Positions 1 through 7,177 of a stretch of 10,294 bases of DNA are shown piece by piece; the stretch's first letter is position 1; each line of letters opens with the position of its first letter. The notes under the pieces were generated by a model. That model did not search any database and was not told the DNA's origin. It saw nothing but the letters and a program-made list of their open reading frames with translations. The DNA comes from JAAYKS01 sp964479435 (GTDB taxonomy: Bacteria > Bacillota > Clostridia > Saccharofermentanales > UBA5734). A program made the position numbers and the translations under genes. Location: assembly GCA_964479435.1 (NCBI GenBank), contig CAYZME010000067.1, forward strand, positions 1 through 10,294. The letters are read 5' to 3'.

Positions 1-12
1 ATCCTTTTTCAT
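1..12 (-). CDS. Start of a minus-strand gene running off the left edge
   Basis: Only the first four codons (Met-Lys-Lys-Asp) lie in the window, so the product cannot be named. The start is supported by an excellent ribosome binding site, AAAGGAG at 26-20 on the minus strand, seven bases before the ATG at 12-10. An in-frame ATG eight codons upstream (36-34) has no comparable site, so the inner ATG is preferred. A promoter-like pair lies at 93-66. The gene follows DAHP synthase on the same strand but probably has its own promoter. Confidence 0.5.
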
Positions 13-65
13 GCGCGTTCTCCTTTTGTTTGGCATCAGCGTGGCCCAGGCTCCGTGATTTTTAC

Positions 66-93
66 ATTATAACCGAGAAGACGCGGACGTAAA
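66..93 (-). promoter_or_regulatory. Sigma70/SigA-type promoter for the left-edge gene
   Basis: On the minus strand there is a perfect TATAAT (71-66), 16 bases after TTTACG (93-88), which matches the -35 consensus at four of six positions. Transcription would begin near 59 and give a leader of about 47 bases before the ATG at 12. The surrounding DNA is AT-rich compared with the genes. The assignment rests on sequence match only. Confidence 0.5.
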
Positions 94-137
94 AACGAAC
101 GCAGCCACTCCAACGGGGTGTCAGGCCGGAAAACGGG

Positions 138-1166
138 CTAGACGCGCTCGGCGATCTCCAAGATCAGCCGGCGCGTTTCCTCCCAACCCAGACAGGCGTC
201 GGTCAATGATTGGCCGTACACGTGATTGCCGATCGATTGCCGGCCGCCGACGATGTAGCTTTCGATCATCAGCCCGCGGATCATCGAGCGCAGCGGTGCG
301 GAAAGCCGCCGGCTATGCAGGACTTCCATCACGATGCGCGGCTGCTGTTGGGGGTCTTTGTCGGAATTGGCGTGGTTGACGTCGATGACAGAGATCGGGT
401 TTTGCAACCCGCGCTCCTGGTACATGTGGTGCAAGCGCAACAAGTCCTCGTAATGGTAATTGGGGATCGAAACCCCGTAGCGGTCGACCGCCCCGCGCAA
501 GACCGCGTGGGCCAGAGGATTGCCGGCGGTGCGCACTTCGTAGCCGCGATAAATATAGGTATGAGTGTCCTGCGCGGCCTGGATCGAGTTGAGCATGACA
601 GACAGGTCGCCGCTGGTGGGGTTTTTCATGCCGACGGGGATGTCCAGCCCGCTGGCGGTCAGCCGGTGCTGCTGGTTTTCCACCGACCGCGCGCCCACGG
701 CCACATAACTGAGGACGTCTTCGAGATAGGGGTGGTTTTCCGGGTAGAGCATTTCGTCGGCAGCCGGCAGCCCGGATTCCGCCAGCGCGCGCAAATGCAT
801 CCGCCGCAGCGCGATGATGCCGCCGACCATATCGGGCGCTTTTTCCGGATCGGGCTGATGCAAAATGCCCTTGTAGCCCGCGCCGGTGGTCCGCGGCTTG
901 TTGGTATAGATGCGCGGGACAATCACCAGACGGTCGCGCGTTTCATCCTGCACGACGCGCAGGCGGGAGACATAATCGCGGATGGCGTCTTCGTTGTCGG
1001 CCGAGCAGGGGCCGATAACCAGCAACATCTTGTCGGACGCGCCGGTGATGATATCCCGGATTTCGCGGTCGCGCGCCTGTTTGATGCGGGCGCTTTCCGC
1101 CGGCAGAGGCCAGGCGGCTACGATTTCATCGGCGGGCGGGATCTGGCGAAAAAATTGAAAATTCAC
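138..1166 (-). CDS. 3-deoxy-7-phosphoheptulonate (DAHP) synthase, type I AroF/AroG-like
   Basis: The enzyme condenses phosphoenolpyruvate with erythrose 4-phosphate to give DAHP, the first step of the shikimate pathway, in the cytoplasm. At 342 residues it is close to the E. coli AroF/G/H length, with no fused ACT or chorismate mutase domain. Visible family motifs are GPCS (52-55), PRTTGAGYKG (91-100, the PEP/E4P binding loop), VGARSVENQQHR (157-168), VGMKNPTSGD (178-187), DVNHANS (262-268), MIESYIVGG (300-308) and SLTDACLGWE (320-329). By alignment with AroG the metal ligands are Cys54, His265, Glu302 and Asp323. The start is GTG at 1166, with GAGGAG at 1180-1175 eight bases upstream, overlapping the stop of the preceding gene as GTGA. 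It is the last gene of a four-gene operon. The short N-terminal segment before the barrel resembles that of feedback-regulated paralogues, but the inhibiting amino acid cannot be read from sequence. Confidence 0.95.
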   Translation of the reverse strand: MNFQFFRQIPPADEIVAAWPLPAESARIKQARDREIRDIITGASDKMLLVIGPCSADNEDAIRDYVSRLRVVQDETRDRLVIVPRIYTNKPRTTGAGYKGILHQPDPEKAPDMVGGIIALRRMHLRALAESGLPAADEMLYPENHPYLEDVLSYVAVGARSVENQQHRLTASGLDIPVGMKNPTSGDLSVMLNSIQAAQDTHTYIYRGYEVRTAGNPLAHAVLRGAVDRYGVSIPNYHYEDLLRLHHMYQERGLQNPISVIDVNHANSDKDPQQQPRIVMEVLHSRRLSAPLRSMIRGLMIESYIVGGRQSIGNHVYGQSLTDACLGWEETRRLILEIAERV

Positions 1167-1876
1167 CGCGATGTCTCCTCAAGTGGTTGTGATTGGAGTA
1201 TAGGTTGCCGGGGCCGGTCTTGTCCATCGAGCCAGACCAGGGCGCCGCCCAGCAGCGAGGTGTCATACCAGCACTTGAGGTCAAACGCGAAGGTCTTGCC
1301 TTCGTCGAGCGCCACCACCGGCAGCTCCGCCGCGGCGGCGGCATCGCCCGCGTCCGGCGCCGCGACCAGTGTCACCCAGTGCCAGCTGTGCAGGTTGTCC
1401 ACTTTCCCGTTGCTGAGGTTGAGAAACGCGACCGGCCCATCCGCCGCCAGCCCCGCCAACAAAAACTCGCGAAAGCGCGCGAATTGCCGGCGCTTGCCGA
1501 TGGTTTCGGGCACATCGAGGGCATGGGCCCGGAGGGCGACGCCGCGCTCTGCGGCATAGCGGTGGACGCCGTCGACAAACATCGAGGATTGGTTGAGGCC
1601 GCGCAACCCGGGCGTGACATAATTCCAAATGAGATCCATCAGCTGTTGGAAATCCGCCCGCGTGCGGGAGGACGCCGTGGGCCAGAGTGCGCGCTTATCC
1701 GCGTCGCGCTGTGCCAGGTAGTACAACAACGTGGCCGCGGTGGTCGGGCCGCACCCGGCGCGGCGATGCCACTCGTCGGCATACCACTCCTGGTCGCCGC
1801 CGTGATACTGGCCGTCCAGCAGCAAACGCTCCGGCCGAAGGATCGCGTTCGGCCATTTTTGATCCGGCGCGTTCAT
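1163..1876 (-). CDS. Uncharacterised protein with a C39-like (papain-fold) cysteine peptidase pattern
   Basis: This 237-residue protein belongs to no family I can name with certainty. Its key feature is AGCGPTTAATLLYYL (40-54): a Cys-Gly-Pro-Thr at the start of a helix is the typical nucleophile motif of C39-like papain-fold peptidases (Cys42). A later HSWHWVTLV (163-171) offers His166 at the head of a strand, and VVALDEGK (187-194) could supply the acid at Asp191. An acidic/Gln stretch just before the Cys (DQEWYADEW, 28-36) may hold the oxyanion-hole Gln. No signal peptide or membrane segment is evident, so it is probably cytoplasmic. The open frame continues upstream to 2065, but those 63 codons lie inside the HAD gene. 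ATG at 1876 forms an ATGA overlap with the HAD stop and is preferred; its SD is weak (GGGGT), suggesting translational coupling. The DAHP synthase gene overlaps its end. It could be a peptidase, amidase, transglutaminase-like enzyme or an inactive fold. Confidence 0.75.
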   Translation of the reverse strand: MNAPDQKWPNAILRPERLLLDGQYHGGDQEWYADEWHRRAGCGPTTAATLLYYLAQRDADKRALWPTASSRTRADFQQLMDLIWNYVTPGLRGLNQSSMFVDGVHRYAAERGVALRAHALDVPETIGKRRQFARFREFLLAGLAADGPVAFLNLSNGKVDNLHSWHWVTLVAAPDAGDAAAAAELPVVALDEGKTFAFDLKCWYDTSLLGGALVWLDGQDRPRQPILQSQPLEETSR

Positions 1877-2541
1877 GGGCGTAACCCCAGGATGGCGGGG
1901 ATTTCCCGCAGGTGTCCGACCACCGCGTCGGCGCCGGTCGCGGCCAACTGCCGTGCCGTCAAAGAGCCGCTCAGGCCGATGACCCGCATGCCGGCCGCTT
2001 GGCCGGACTGTACGCCGCTGGCGGCGTCCTCCACAACCCAGGCATGCTCCGGTTGTACGCCGCAACGCGCGGCCGCCGTCAAATAAATCTCGGGATGCGG
2101 TTTTTTATGCGTCACATCGTCTCCGGTCACGATCGCGTCAAATCCCGGCTCGGCCAGATCGAGGATCCGCAAATTCGCGCGGGCCTTGACCTGGTCGGCG
2201 CTGGTCGCCATCGCCAGGCGGAAACCCGCCTGCTGTAACAGGCGGATCAGGTCGACCGCCCCCGGCATCGGCGGCACCCACTGCCGGCTCGCCTCGATGT
2301 ATTTTTCATAGACATGGCGCTTCATCTCCTGAGAATAGGGGAAACCGTATTTTTTTGCCACCCCGCCGATATAGGCGTCTTCGCCCATCCCGACAAAAGG
2401 GGCGAAATCCGCGGGCTGTGCGGGGATGCCCATGTCCGCCAGCGCCAACGCCGCGATCCGCGCCAGCGCCGGTTCCGAATCCACCAGCACCCCGTCGCAA
2501 TCGAACAAAACCGCCTGTGCGGCCGCAATCGAGCCGGTCAT
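1873..2541 (-). CDS. HAD-superfamily hydrolase, beta-phosphoglucomutase/PGP-like
   Basis: A 222-residue cytoplasmic phosphatase or phosphomutase of HAD subfamily IA. All four motifs are visible: motif I FDCDGVLVDSE (13-23; Asp14 nucleophile, Asp16 acid/base), motif II with Ser114 (ATSADQ), motif III KKPHPEIY (146-153) and motif IV VVEDAASGV (169-177; Glu171, Asp172 for magnesium). The cap between residues about 25 and 95 is helical, as in beta-phosphoglucomutase and phosphoglycolate phosphatase, but the substrate cannot be assigned. The ATG at 2541 has GGGAGGTG at 2555-2548, six bases upstream and located inside the last codons of the MFS gene. The gap to the MFS stop is 3 bases, and the HAD stop overlaps the next start as ATGA. 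A housekeeping or salvage role such as removing a damaged or toxic sugar phosphate is inference. Confidence 0.93.
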   Translation of the reverse strand: MTGSIAAAQAVLFDCDGVLVDSEPALARIAALALADMGIPAQPADFAPFVGMGEDAYIGGVAKKYGFPYSQEMKRHVYEKYIEASRQWVPPMPGAVDLIRLLQQAGFRLAMATSADQVKARANLRILDLAEPGFDAIVTGDDVTHKKPHPEIYLTAAARCGVQPEHAWVVEDAASGVQSGQAAGMRVIGLSGSLTARQLAATGADAVVGHLREIPAILGLRP

Positions 2542-2544
2542 CGC

Positions 2545-3765
2545 CTACACCTCCCGCGCGCTGTCATGCCGCGCCGCAGCACGGGGCAGCAGCAAGCCCA
2601 GCAACGAGCCCACGGCGCCGATCAGACCGACCACCAGGAAGCCTTGCTCGCGGCCGACGGCCTGGCCGATGAAGCCGATGATCGTCGGGCCCAGGACGAT
2701 CCCGATCGCGTAGACCGCCTGGAAGGTGCCCATCGCCGTGGATCGATAGGCATCGGGCACGGTCAGGATGCTCAGCCCCATCCCCAGCGTCATGGTGACA
2801 CTGCGGCCAAAGCCGGCCATGATCTGCACGACGTACAGCCAGCCGATGCTGGGACAAAGCGGGATCAGGATACATGAAGCCGCGACCAGCAGCATGGACA
2901 GGACCATCGTCCGCCGCGGTTTCAACCGGGTCGCGTAGCGCGAGATCAGATAGGACGCCGCGACCATCGCGGCGGTGGAGCCGGCTGTCAGCAAGCCGAG
3001 CTCCCACTTGGCCGCCCCCAGTTTTTCCTGGGCAAACGCGGGGGTAAAGCCATAGACCGTGCCAAAGACCATGATCTGGCCGATCGCCACCAGGAGCGAC
3101 ACAACCAGCAAATTGCGGTCTTTCAGAACCATCAGGACGTCGCGGGCACGGATCGGCCGAGTCTCAGCCGGTTGTCTTTCCCGGATGCCCAGACTCAGCA
3201 GCGCGGCGATCAGGCCGCCACCGGCGGCAAAAAAGAAAGTGGAACGTTCGCCGAGATTCTCAGCTAGGACCATCCCCAGCAAAATCGCCGCCAGGATCCC
3301 GCCGTTGTTGAACAGGGAAATCGAGCCCATCACTTTGGAGGCGTCGCGGCCGTCAAAATAACTGGCGTACAGCACGGTGTAGACGACCCAGCAAGCCGCG
3401 CTGACGCCGGAGAGCGCGCGAAAAGCCAGGTAGCCCCACGGCAGAGCCATCATACCCATGCCGAGGGCGCTGGAAAAGCCCAAAAAGCAGCCGATGACCA
3501 CAAAAGGCTTGCGCCGGCGCAGGCGGTCGGAGCCGATGCCGATCGGCAAACGCAGCACCAACTGGGTCAAACCGTACGACCCGAGGACAATGCCCAGAAA
3601 CCCGTCGGCGATCCCCATCGCTTTGCCGTGGGTCGCGAGGTAGGGGGAATAAACGTAAAGCGAGAACCAAAAGAAAAAAGTCAACCATTGAAACAGGCGG
3701 CGATCGCGTCGCACGCTCCGTTCCGGTGCCAACTGATTCATCGCGGGGACAGTCGTATGATCCAC
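2545..3765 (-). CDS. Major facilitator superfamily (MFS) transporter
   Basis: An inner-membrane carrier with about 12 hydrophobic segments in two halves, separated by a charged loop near residues 194-215. The motif-A signature between helices 2 and 3 is GIGSDRLRRRK (76-86), with a weaker counterpart SRYATRLKPRR (275-285) in the second half. RSTAMGTFQAVYAIGIVLGP (341-360) is typical of drug/sugar-efflux-like MFS proteins. The substrate is unknown. The open frame extends to an ATG at 3837, but that lies upstream of the TATAAT at 3828-3823 and would not be in the transcript. The GTG at 3765 (406 residues) has GGGAGG at 3782-3777, eleven bases upstream, and is preferred; ATG at 3741 is the alternative. 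The residues between 3837 and 3765 are basic and unlike a membrane protein start. It is the first gene of the operon with HAD, C39-like and DAHP synthase genes. Family assignment is firm; start choice is moderate. Confidence 0.9.
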   Translation of the reverse strand: MDHTTVPAMNQLAPERSVRRDRRLFQWLTFFFWFSLYVYSPYLATHGKAMGIADGFLGIVLGSYGLTQLVLRLPIGIGSDRLRRRKPFVVIGCFLGFSSALGMGMMALPWGYLAFRALSGVSAACWVVYTVLYASYFDGRDASKVMGSISLFNNGGILAAILLGMVLAENLGERSTFFFAAGGGLIAALLSLGIRERQPAETRPIRARDVLMVLKDRNLLVVSLLVAIGQIMVFGTVYGFTPAFAQEKLGAAKWELGLLTAGSTAAMVAASYLISRYATRLKPRRTMVLSMLLVAASCILIPLCPSIGWLYVVQIMAGFGRSVTMTLGMGLSILTVPDAYRSTAMGTFQAVYAIGIVLGPTIIGFIGQAVGREQGFLVVGLIGAVGSLLGLLLPRAAARHDSAREV

Positions 3766-3811
3766 TGTACAAGTAGCCTCCCGATTGTGTTTGTGCCATC
3801 TGGTACGACGC

Positions 3812-3833
3812 ACGTGTGTTCGATTATACACGT
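3812..3833. promoter_or_regulatory. Palindrome overlapping the minus-strand -10 box: possible operator
   Basis: A perfect 6-base inverted repeat, ACGTGT-N10-ACACGT, spans 22 bases and covers the TATAAT of the MFS promoter. This geometry fits a dimeric repressor that blocks RNA polymerase. No regulator gene is adjacent, so the protein is unknown. The octamer GTGTGTTC, part of the left side (3814-3821), recurs at 3883-3890 just after the plus-strand -10, hinting at a shared regulator. A chance match is possible. Confidence 0.35.
3823..3828 (-). promoter_or_regulatory. -10 box of the MFS operon promoter
   Basis: On the minus strand the sequence is GTGTATAATCG, with a perfect TATAAT at 3828-3823. 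No convincing -35 hexamer is present 16-18 bases upstream (TGTAGT at 3851-3846 is poor), so an activator may be needed or the site may be weak. Transcription from near 3816 would give a leader of about 50 bases to the GTG at 3765. This supports the shorter MFS start. Confidence 0.5.
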
Positions 3834-3874
3834 TCATCGCCGCGGACTACAGCTGTGGATGAAAAGGCGTGGTG

Positions 3875-3880
3875 TATAAT
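3875..3880 (+). promoter_or_regulatory. -10 box of the hydrolase/ABC exporter operon promoter
   Basis: TATAAT, again preceded by GTG, lies about 43 bases before the ATG at 3923. Transcription would start near 3887, leaving a leader of about 36 bases that is A-rich and contains the SD. The -35 region (GCTGTG at 3852-3857 for a 17-base spacer) is poor. The two divergent -10 boxes are about 47 bases apart, so polymerases could interfere with each other. Confidence 0.5.
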
Positions 3881-3922
3881 AGGTGTGTTCAAAAATAAAA
3901 GTATCAGAAAGGTATTTTCCTC

Positions 3923-5434
3923 ATGTCGGACATTATGACGTTCCCCTCCGCCAGCCCGGAGTCTGTTGGCATTCCGAGCGATGCCATCGGGCGCTACCTC
4001 GACCATGTGCGCGACCGCACGGTTCAACTCAACAGTCTGATGATCATCCGCCATGGCCGGATGGCCGCCGCCGGGTGGTGGGCGCCCTACACCGCCGACC
4101 GCGTCCACGCGGCGCACTCGCTGACCAAAAGCTTCACCTCCACCGCCATCGGCCTGATGATTCACGAAGGGCGGGTCGCGCTCGACGACCGGGTCGCCGA
4201 CCTGTTCGCCGCGGACATGCCCGACAACCCGTCGCCCCATCTGTTAGAGATGAATCTCTGGCATTTGCTGACCATGACCTGCGGGCATGAGACCGAGCCG
4301 GTGGCCGGCGGCGAAACCAATTACGCCCGCGCCTTTTTAGCGCACCCGGTGCCGCGTCAGCCGGGCACGCACTACCTGTACAATTCGATGGCGTCCTACA
4401 TGCTGACGGCGCTGATTTATCAGAAAACCGGCCTCAACCTGCTGGATTATCTGCGCCCGCGCGTGCTCGACCCGATCGGTTGCGGCGAAATGTTCTGCCT
4501 CACCTGTCCGCGCGGTATCGAAAACGGCGGCGGCGGATTGTACATCCGCACGATCGATATCGCCCGCATGGCGCAGCTTTATCTGCAACGGGGCAGCCAC
4601 CACGGGGCACAGCTGATCCCGGCCGCATGGATCGACGAGGCCAGCTCGTTCCAGGTCTCGACCGCCCACCATCCCGCCGGCGACGGCGACCACATCAGTG
4701 GTTTCGGATACCACATCTGGCGGTGCATTCCCCCCGGCGTCTACCGCTTTGCCGGCGCCAACGGCCAGTTTGGCATCGTCATCCCCGGGCGCGACGCCGT
4801 CATCGCCATCACCGCGTCTTCCTGGGACACCGCCACCATCACCGAAGGGTTGTGGGAGCTGGTGTTGCCGGCGATGGCCGACGGCCCGCTGCCGGACGAC
4901 CCCGACGCCGCCGCCCGGCTGGCGGCGCGGCTGGCCGCCCTGCGCCTCGACTGGACCCCCGCGCGGCGGGACGCGGCGGGTGAGCAAAAGCTGGCGGGCC
5001 GCGACTGGCTCTGGCCGGAGCCTGCTTTCAGTTTTTCCTTGCGGCGCGGGATGCCGTCTCATATCGGCGTCACCCGCACGACCTTTCATTTTGACGGCGA
5101 TCAGGCTTGGATCGAATATGAAGAAGACGGCCGCGTCGCGCGCCTGCCCCTGGGCATGGACGGGCAACCCGTCGAAACCCCTTTCTCCTACGCGGGGCAC
5201 ACCTTTCCGGTGCTGGCCACCGGCGCCTGGATTGAAGGACACACCTTTGTGGTGGATCTGCGCTCGATCCGCAATGTCGCGCACCGCAAACTGTATTTCC
5301 GCCCCGATGGCGATCGCCTCGCGATTCGCGTCGAGGCCACGCCCAACACCGCCGAACTGACCCATCCGGCGCCGCAAACCTGGACGGCGACTATGCGCAC
5401 GCATACGCGTACGCAAGAGCGGAAGGGAGGGTGA
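3923..5434 (+). CDS. Serine hydrolase, beta-lactamase (class C/PBP4*/EstB-like) family
   Basis: A 503-residue member of the beta-lactamase/penicillin-binding-like family (PF00144 type). The nucleophile motif SxxK is HSLTKS, with Ser66 and Lys69. The second motif is HYLYNSMASYML (150-161), where Tyr153 with Asn154 replaces the classic YxN region. The third strand motif is FAGANGQFGIVIP (276-288), in place of KTG/HxG. NGGGGLYIRTIDIARMAQLYL (201-221) is also typical. Residues from about 330 form an extra domain rich in beta-strand-like sequence, as in many esterase or peptidase members. No signal peptide or lipobox is visible, so it is probably cytoplasmic and unlikely to be a true antibiotic beta-lactamase; esterase, amidase or D-amino-acid peptidase activity is more likely. 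ATG at 3923 has AAAGG at 3908-3912, ten bases upstream. It is first in an operon, with its stop 3 bases before the ABC gene start. Confidence 0.92.
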   Translation: MSDIMTFPSASPESVGIPSDAIGRYLDHVRDRTVQLNSLMIIRHGRMAAAGWWAPYTADRVHAAHSLTKSFTSTAIGLMIHEGRVALDDRVADLFAADMPDNPSPHLLEMNLWHLLTMTCGHETEPVAGGETNYARAFLAHPVPRQPGTHYLYNSMASYMLTALIYQKTGLNLLDYLRPRVLDPIGCGEMFCLTCPRGIENGGGGLYIRTIDIARMAQLYLQRGSHHGAQLIPAAWIDEASSFQVSTAHHPAGDGDHISGFGYHIWRCIPPGVYRFAGANGQFGIVIPGRDAVIAITASSWDTATITEGLWELVLPAMADGPLPDDPDAAARLAARLAALRLDWTPARRDAAGEQKLAGRDWLWPEPAFSFSLRRGMPSHIGVTRTTFHFDGDQAWIEYEEDGRVARLPLGMDGQPVETPFSYAGHTFPVLATGAWIEGHTFVVDLRSIRNVAHRKLYFRPDGDRLAIRVEATPNTAELTHPAPQTWTATMRTHTRTQERKGG

Positions 5435-5437
5435 GGG

Positions 5438-7177
5438 ATGCAGGAACTCAAGGATTTTCTCCGCAAATACGGGTGGATTTACTTGCCGGGTCTGGTGTTT
5501 CTCATCGCCAGCTCGTATGTAAACACCCTGCAACCCCGTGTTTTGGGTGACATTTTCGATCTGCTGGAAGCCGGGGAGACGAAAGGGAACGCGGTGCGCA
5601 ACGGCTTGCTGATGTTGCTGCTGATCGCTGTCCTGACGCTGATCACCCGTTTCATTTGGCGTTATATCATCATGGGCAACTCGCGCAACATGGAAAGCTT
5701 TTTGCGCCGCCGCCTGTTTACCCATCTGCAATCGCAACCGCCGGAGTTTTACAACCAGCAAAAAACCGGCGACCTGATGGCCTACGCGATCAACGACATC
5801 AACGCCATCCGCATGACCTTTGGCCCCAGTCTGGCGATGAGCATTTCCGGCCTGACGACCGCCGCGCTTTCGATCGCGGAGATGTCGACCGGGGTCCACC
5901 CCCGGCTGACGCTGTTCGCGTTGGGGCCGATCCCGCTGGTGATCGTGCTGGTCACGATCATGGGGCGTCTGGTGCAGCGCCGTTTCCGCCGCGTGCAAGA
6001 GACGTTTGCCGCGGTGTCCGACCGCGTCCAGGAGGATATCTCCGGCATTCGCGTCATCAAAGCCTACGCGCAAGAGGAAGAAGAAGCCGAGCGCTTTGAG
6101 ACCCTCAACCGGCGTTCCCGCCGCGTCAATCTCGATATGGTCAAAGTGTCCGCGTCGATGCGCCCGATGGTGATGCTGCTGTTTGGCATCAGCTTTACCA
6201 TCAGTCTGATCTACGGGGGCGGTCTGGTGCGCGACGGCGTGATTTCGGTCGGCGACTTTGTCGCGTTTAACGGCTACCTGACCCTGATCGTCATGCCGAT
6301 CCAGTCGATCGCGCGCATCATCACCCTGATCCAGCGCGGCATGGCGTCGCTCAAACGCTACAACTCGATCCTCCACGTGCCGCCGGCGGTGACCGACGGC
6401 ACCGGCGACGCGCCCGCCGCGGCCATGTCCGAGGGGCTCGAGATCAAAGACCTGACCTTCTATTACCCCGGCACCCGGGTCCCGGCCCTCGACGGGATCC
6501 ACATCCGCCTCGAGGCCGGCCGCTCGTTGGGGATCGTCGGGCGCACCGGCAGCGGCAAAACCACCCTGGCCATGCTGCTGTCAAAAATGTACAACGCGCC
6601 GGACGGCACCATCTTCTTTGGCGGTTGGGACATCAACCGCTTTGACCTCGAAACCTTGCGCACCGCCATCGCGGCGGTGCCCCAGGATAATTTCCTCTTC
6701 TCCGCGACGGTGGCGGAAAACATCCGCTTTTTTGACGACCGGTTTGACCAGGAGCGCATCGAAGATGCCGCGCGCCTGGCCTGTGTGGCCGACAACATCG
6801 AGGAATTCCCCGCGCGCTACGAGACCCAGGTCGGCGAGCGCGGCATGAGCCTGTCCGGCGGCCAGAAGCAGCGCATCGCCCTGGCGCGGGCGTTGATTCG
6901 CGACACGCCGATCTTGTTGCTGGACGACGCGCTGTCCGCGGTCGATACCCGCACCGAAGAGTCCATCCTCGCCAGCCTGCATCAGCGCCGCCAAAGCGGT
7001 CAATCGTCGATCCTCATCTCCCACCGCATCAGCGCGGTGATGGATTGCGACGAAATCATCGTCCTCGACAGTGGGCGCATCGTTGAGCAGGGCACGCATG
7101 AAGAACTGGTCGCCGCCGGCGGGTATTACGCCCAAACCGCCGCCAGCCAGGCCGACAGCGGAGAGGAGGCATCGTGA
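5438..7177 (+). CDS. ABC exporter half-transporter, degenerate-site subunit (YheI/BmrC-like)
   Basis: A 579-residue type IV ABC exporter half: a six-helix membrane domain (about 1-310) followed by a nucleotide-binding domain (about 334-579). Visible motifs are Walker A GRTGSGKT (368-375), Q-loop Gln416 (VPQDNFLF), signature LSGGQ (472-476), Walker B ILLLDD (492-497), D-loop SAVD (500-503) and H-loop His529 (ISHR). The residue after Walker B, normally the catalytic Glu, is Asp497. This is the hallmark of the NBD1 subunit in heterodimeric exporters such as BmrC/BmrD and TM287/TM288, where that ATP site hydrolyses poorly or not at all. ATG at 5438 follows a strong GGGAGG-rich SD and sits 3 bases after the hydrolase stop. 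Its stop TGA shares a base with the partner's ATG. The substrate is unknown; multidrug or peptide/lipid export are family possibilities. Confidence 0.95.
   Translation: MQELKDFLRKYGWIYLPGLVFLIASSYVNTLQPRVLGDIFDLLEAGETKGNAVRNGLLMLLLIAVLTLITRFIWRYIIMGNSRNMESFLRRRLFTHLQSQPPEFYNQQKTGDLMAYAINDINAIRMTFGPSLAMSISGLTTAALSIAEMSTGVHPRLTLFALGPIPLVIVLVTIMGRLVQRRFRRVQETFAAVSDRVQEDISGIRVIKAYAQEEEEAERFETLNRRSRRVNLDMVKVSASMRPMVMLLFGISFTISLIYGGGLVRDGVISVGDFVAFNGYLTLIVMPIQSIARIITLIQRGMASLKRYNSILHVPPAVTDGTGDAPAAAMSEGLEIKDLTFYYPGTRVPALDGIHIRLEAGRSLGIVGRTGSGKTTLAMLLSKMYNAPDGTIFFGGWDINRFDLETLRTAIAAVPQDNFLFSATVAENIRFFDDRFDQERIEDAARLACVADNIEEFPARYETQVGERGMSLSGGQKQRIALARALIRDTPILLLDDALSAVDTRTEESILASLHQRRQSGQSSILISHRISAVMDCDEIIVLDSGRIVEQGTHEELVAAGGYYAQTAASQADSGEEAS

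Noticed and set aside
94..137. Possible terminator after DAHP synthase
   Set aside because: The only stem is short, with a mismatch and a 3-base loop, and the T run is about 13 bases away, so termination there is not supported.
210..1559. 449-codon open frame on the plus strand across DAHP synthase and the C39-like gene
   Set aside because: It mirrors conserved minus-strand genes; its composition is that of a GC-driven antisense frame, and it crosses two unrelated genes.
3923..5434. Reading the hydrolase as an antibiotic-resistance beta-lactamase
   Set aside because: There is no signal peptide, the third motif is not KTG, and the large C-terminal domain fits esterase/peptidase relatives better.
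4337..6502. 721-codon open frame on the minus strand across the hydrolase and first ABC gene
   Set aside because: It is antisense to two clearly conserved proteins, rich in His, Arg, Asp and Gly as expected for the complement of GC-biased codons, and shows no domain or ribosome binding site.
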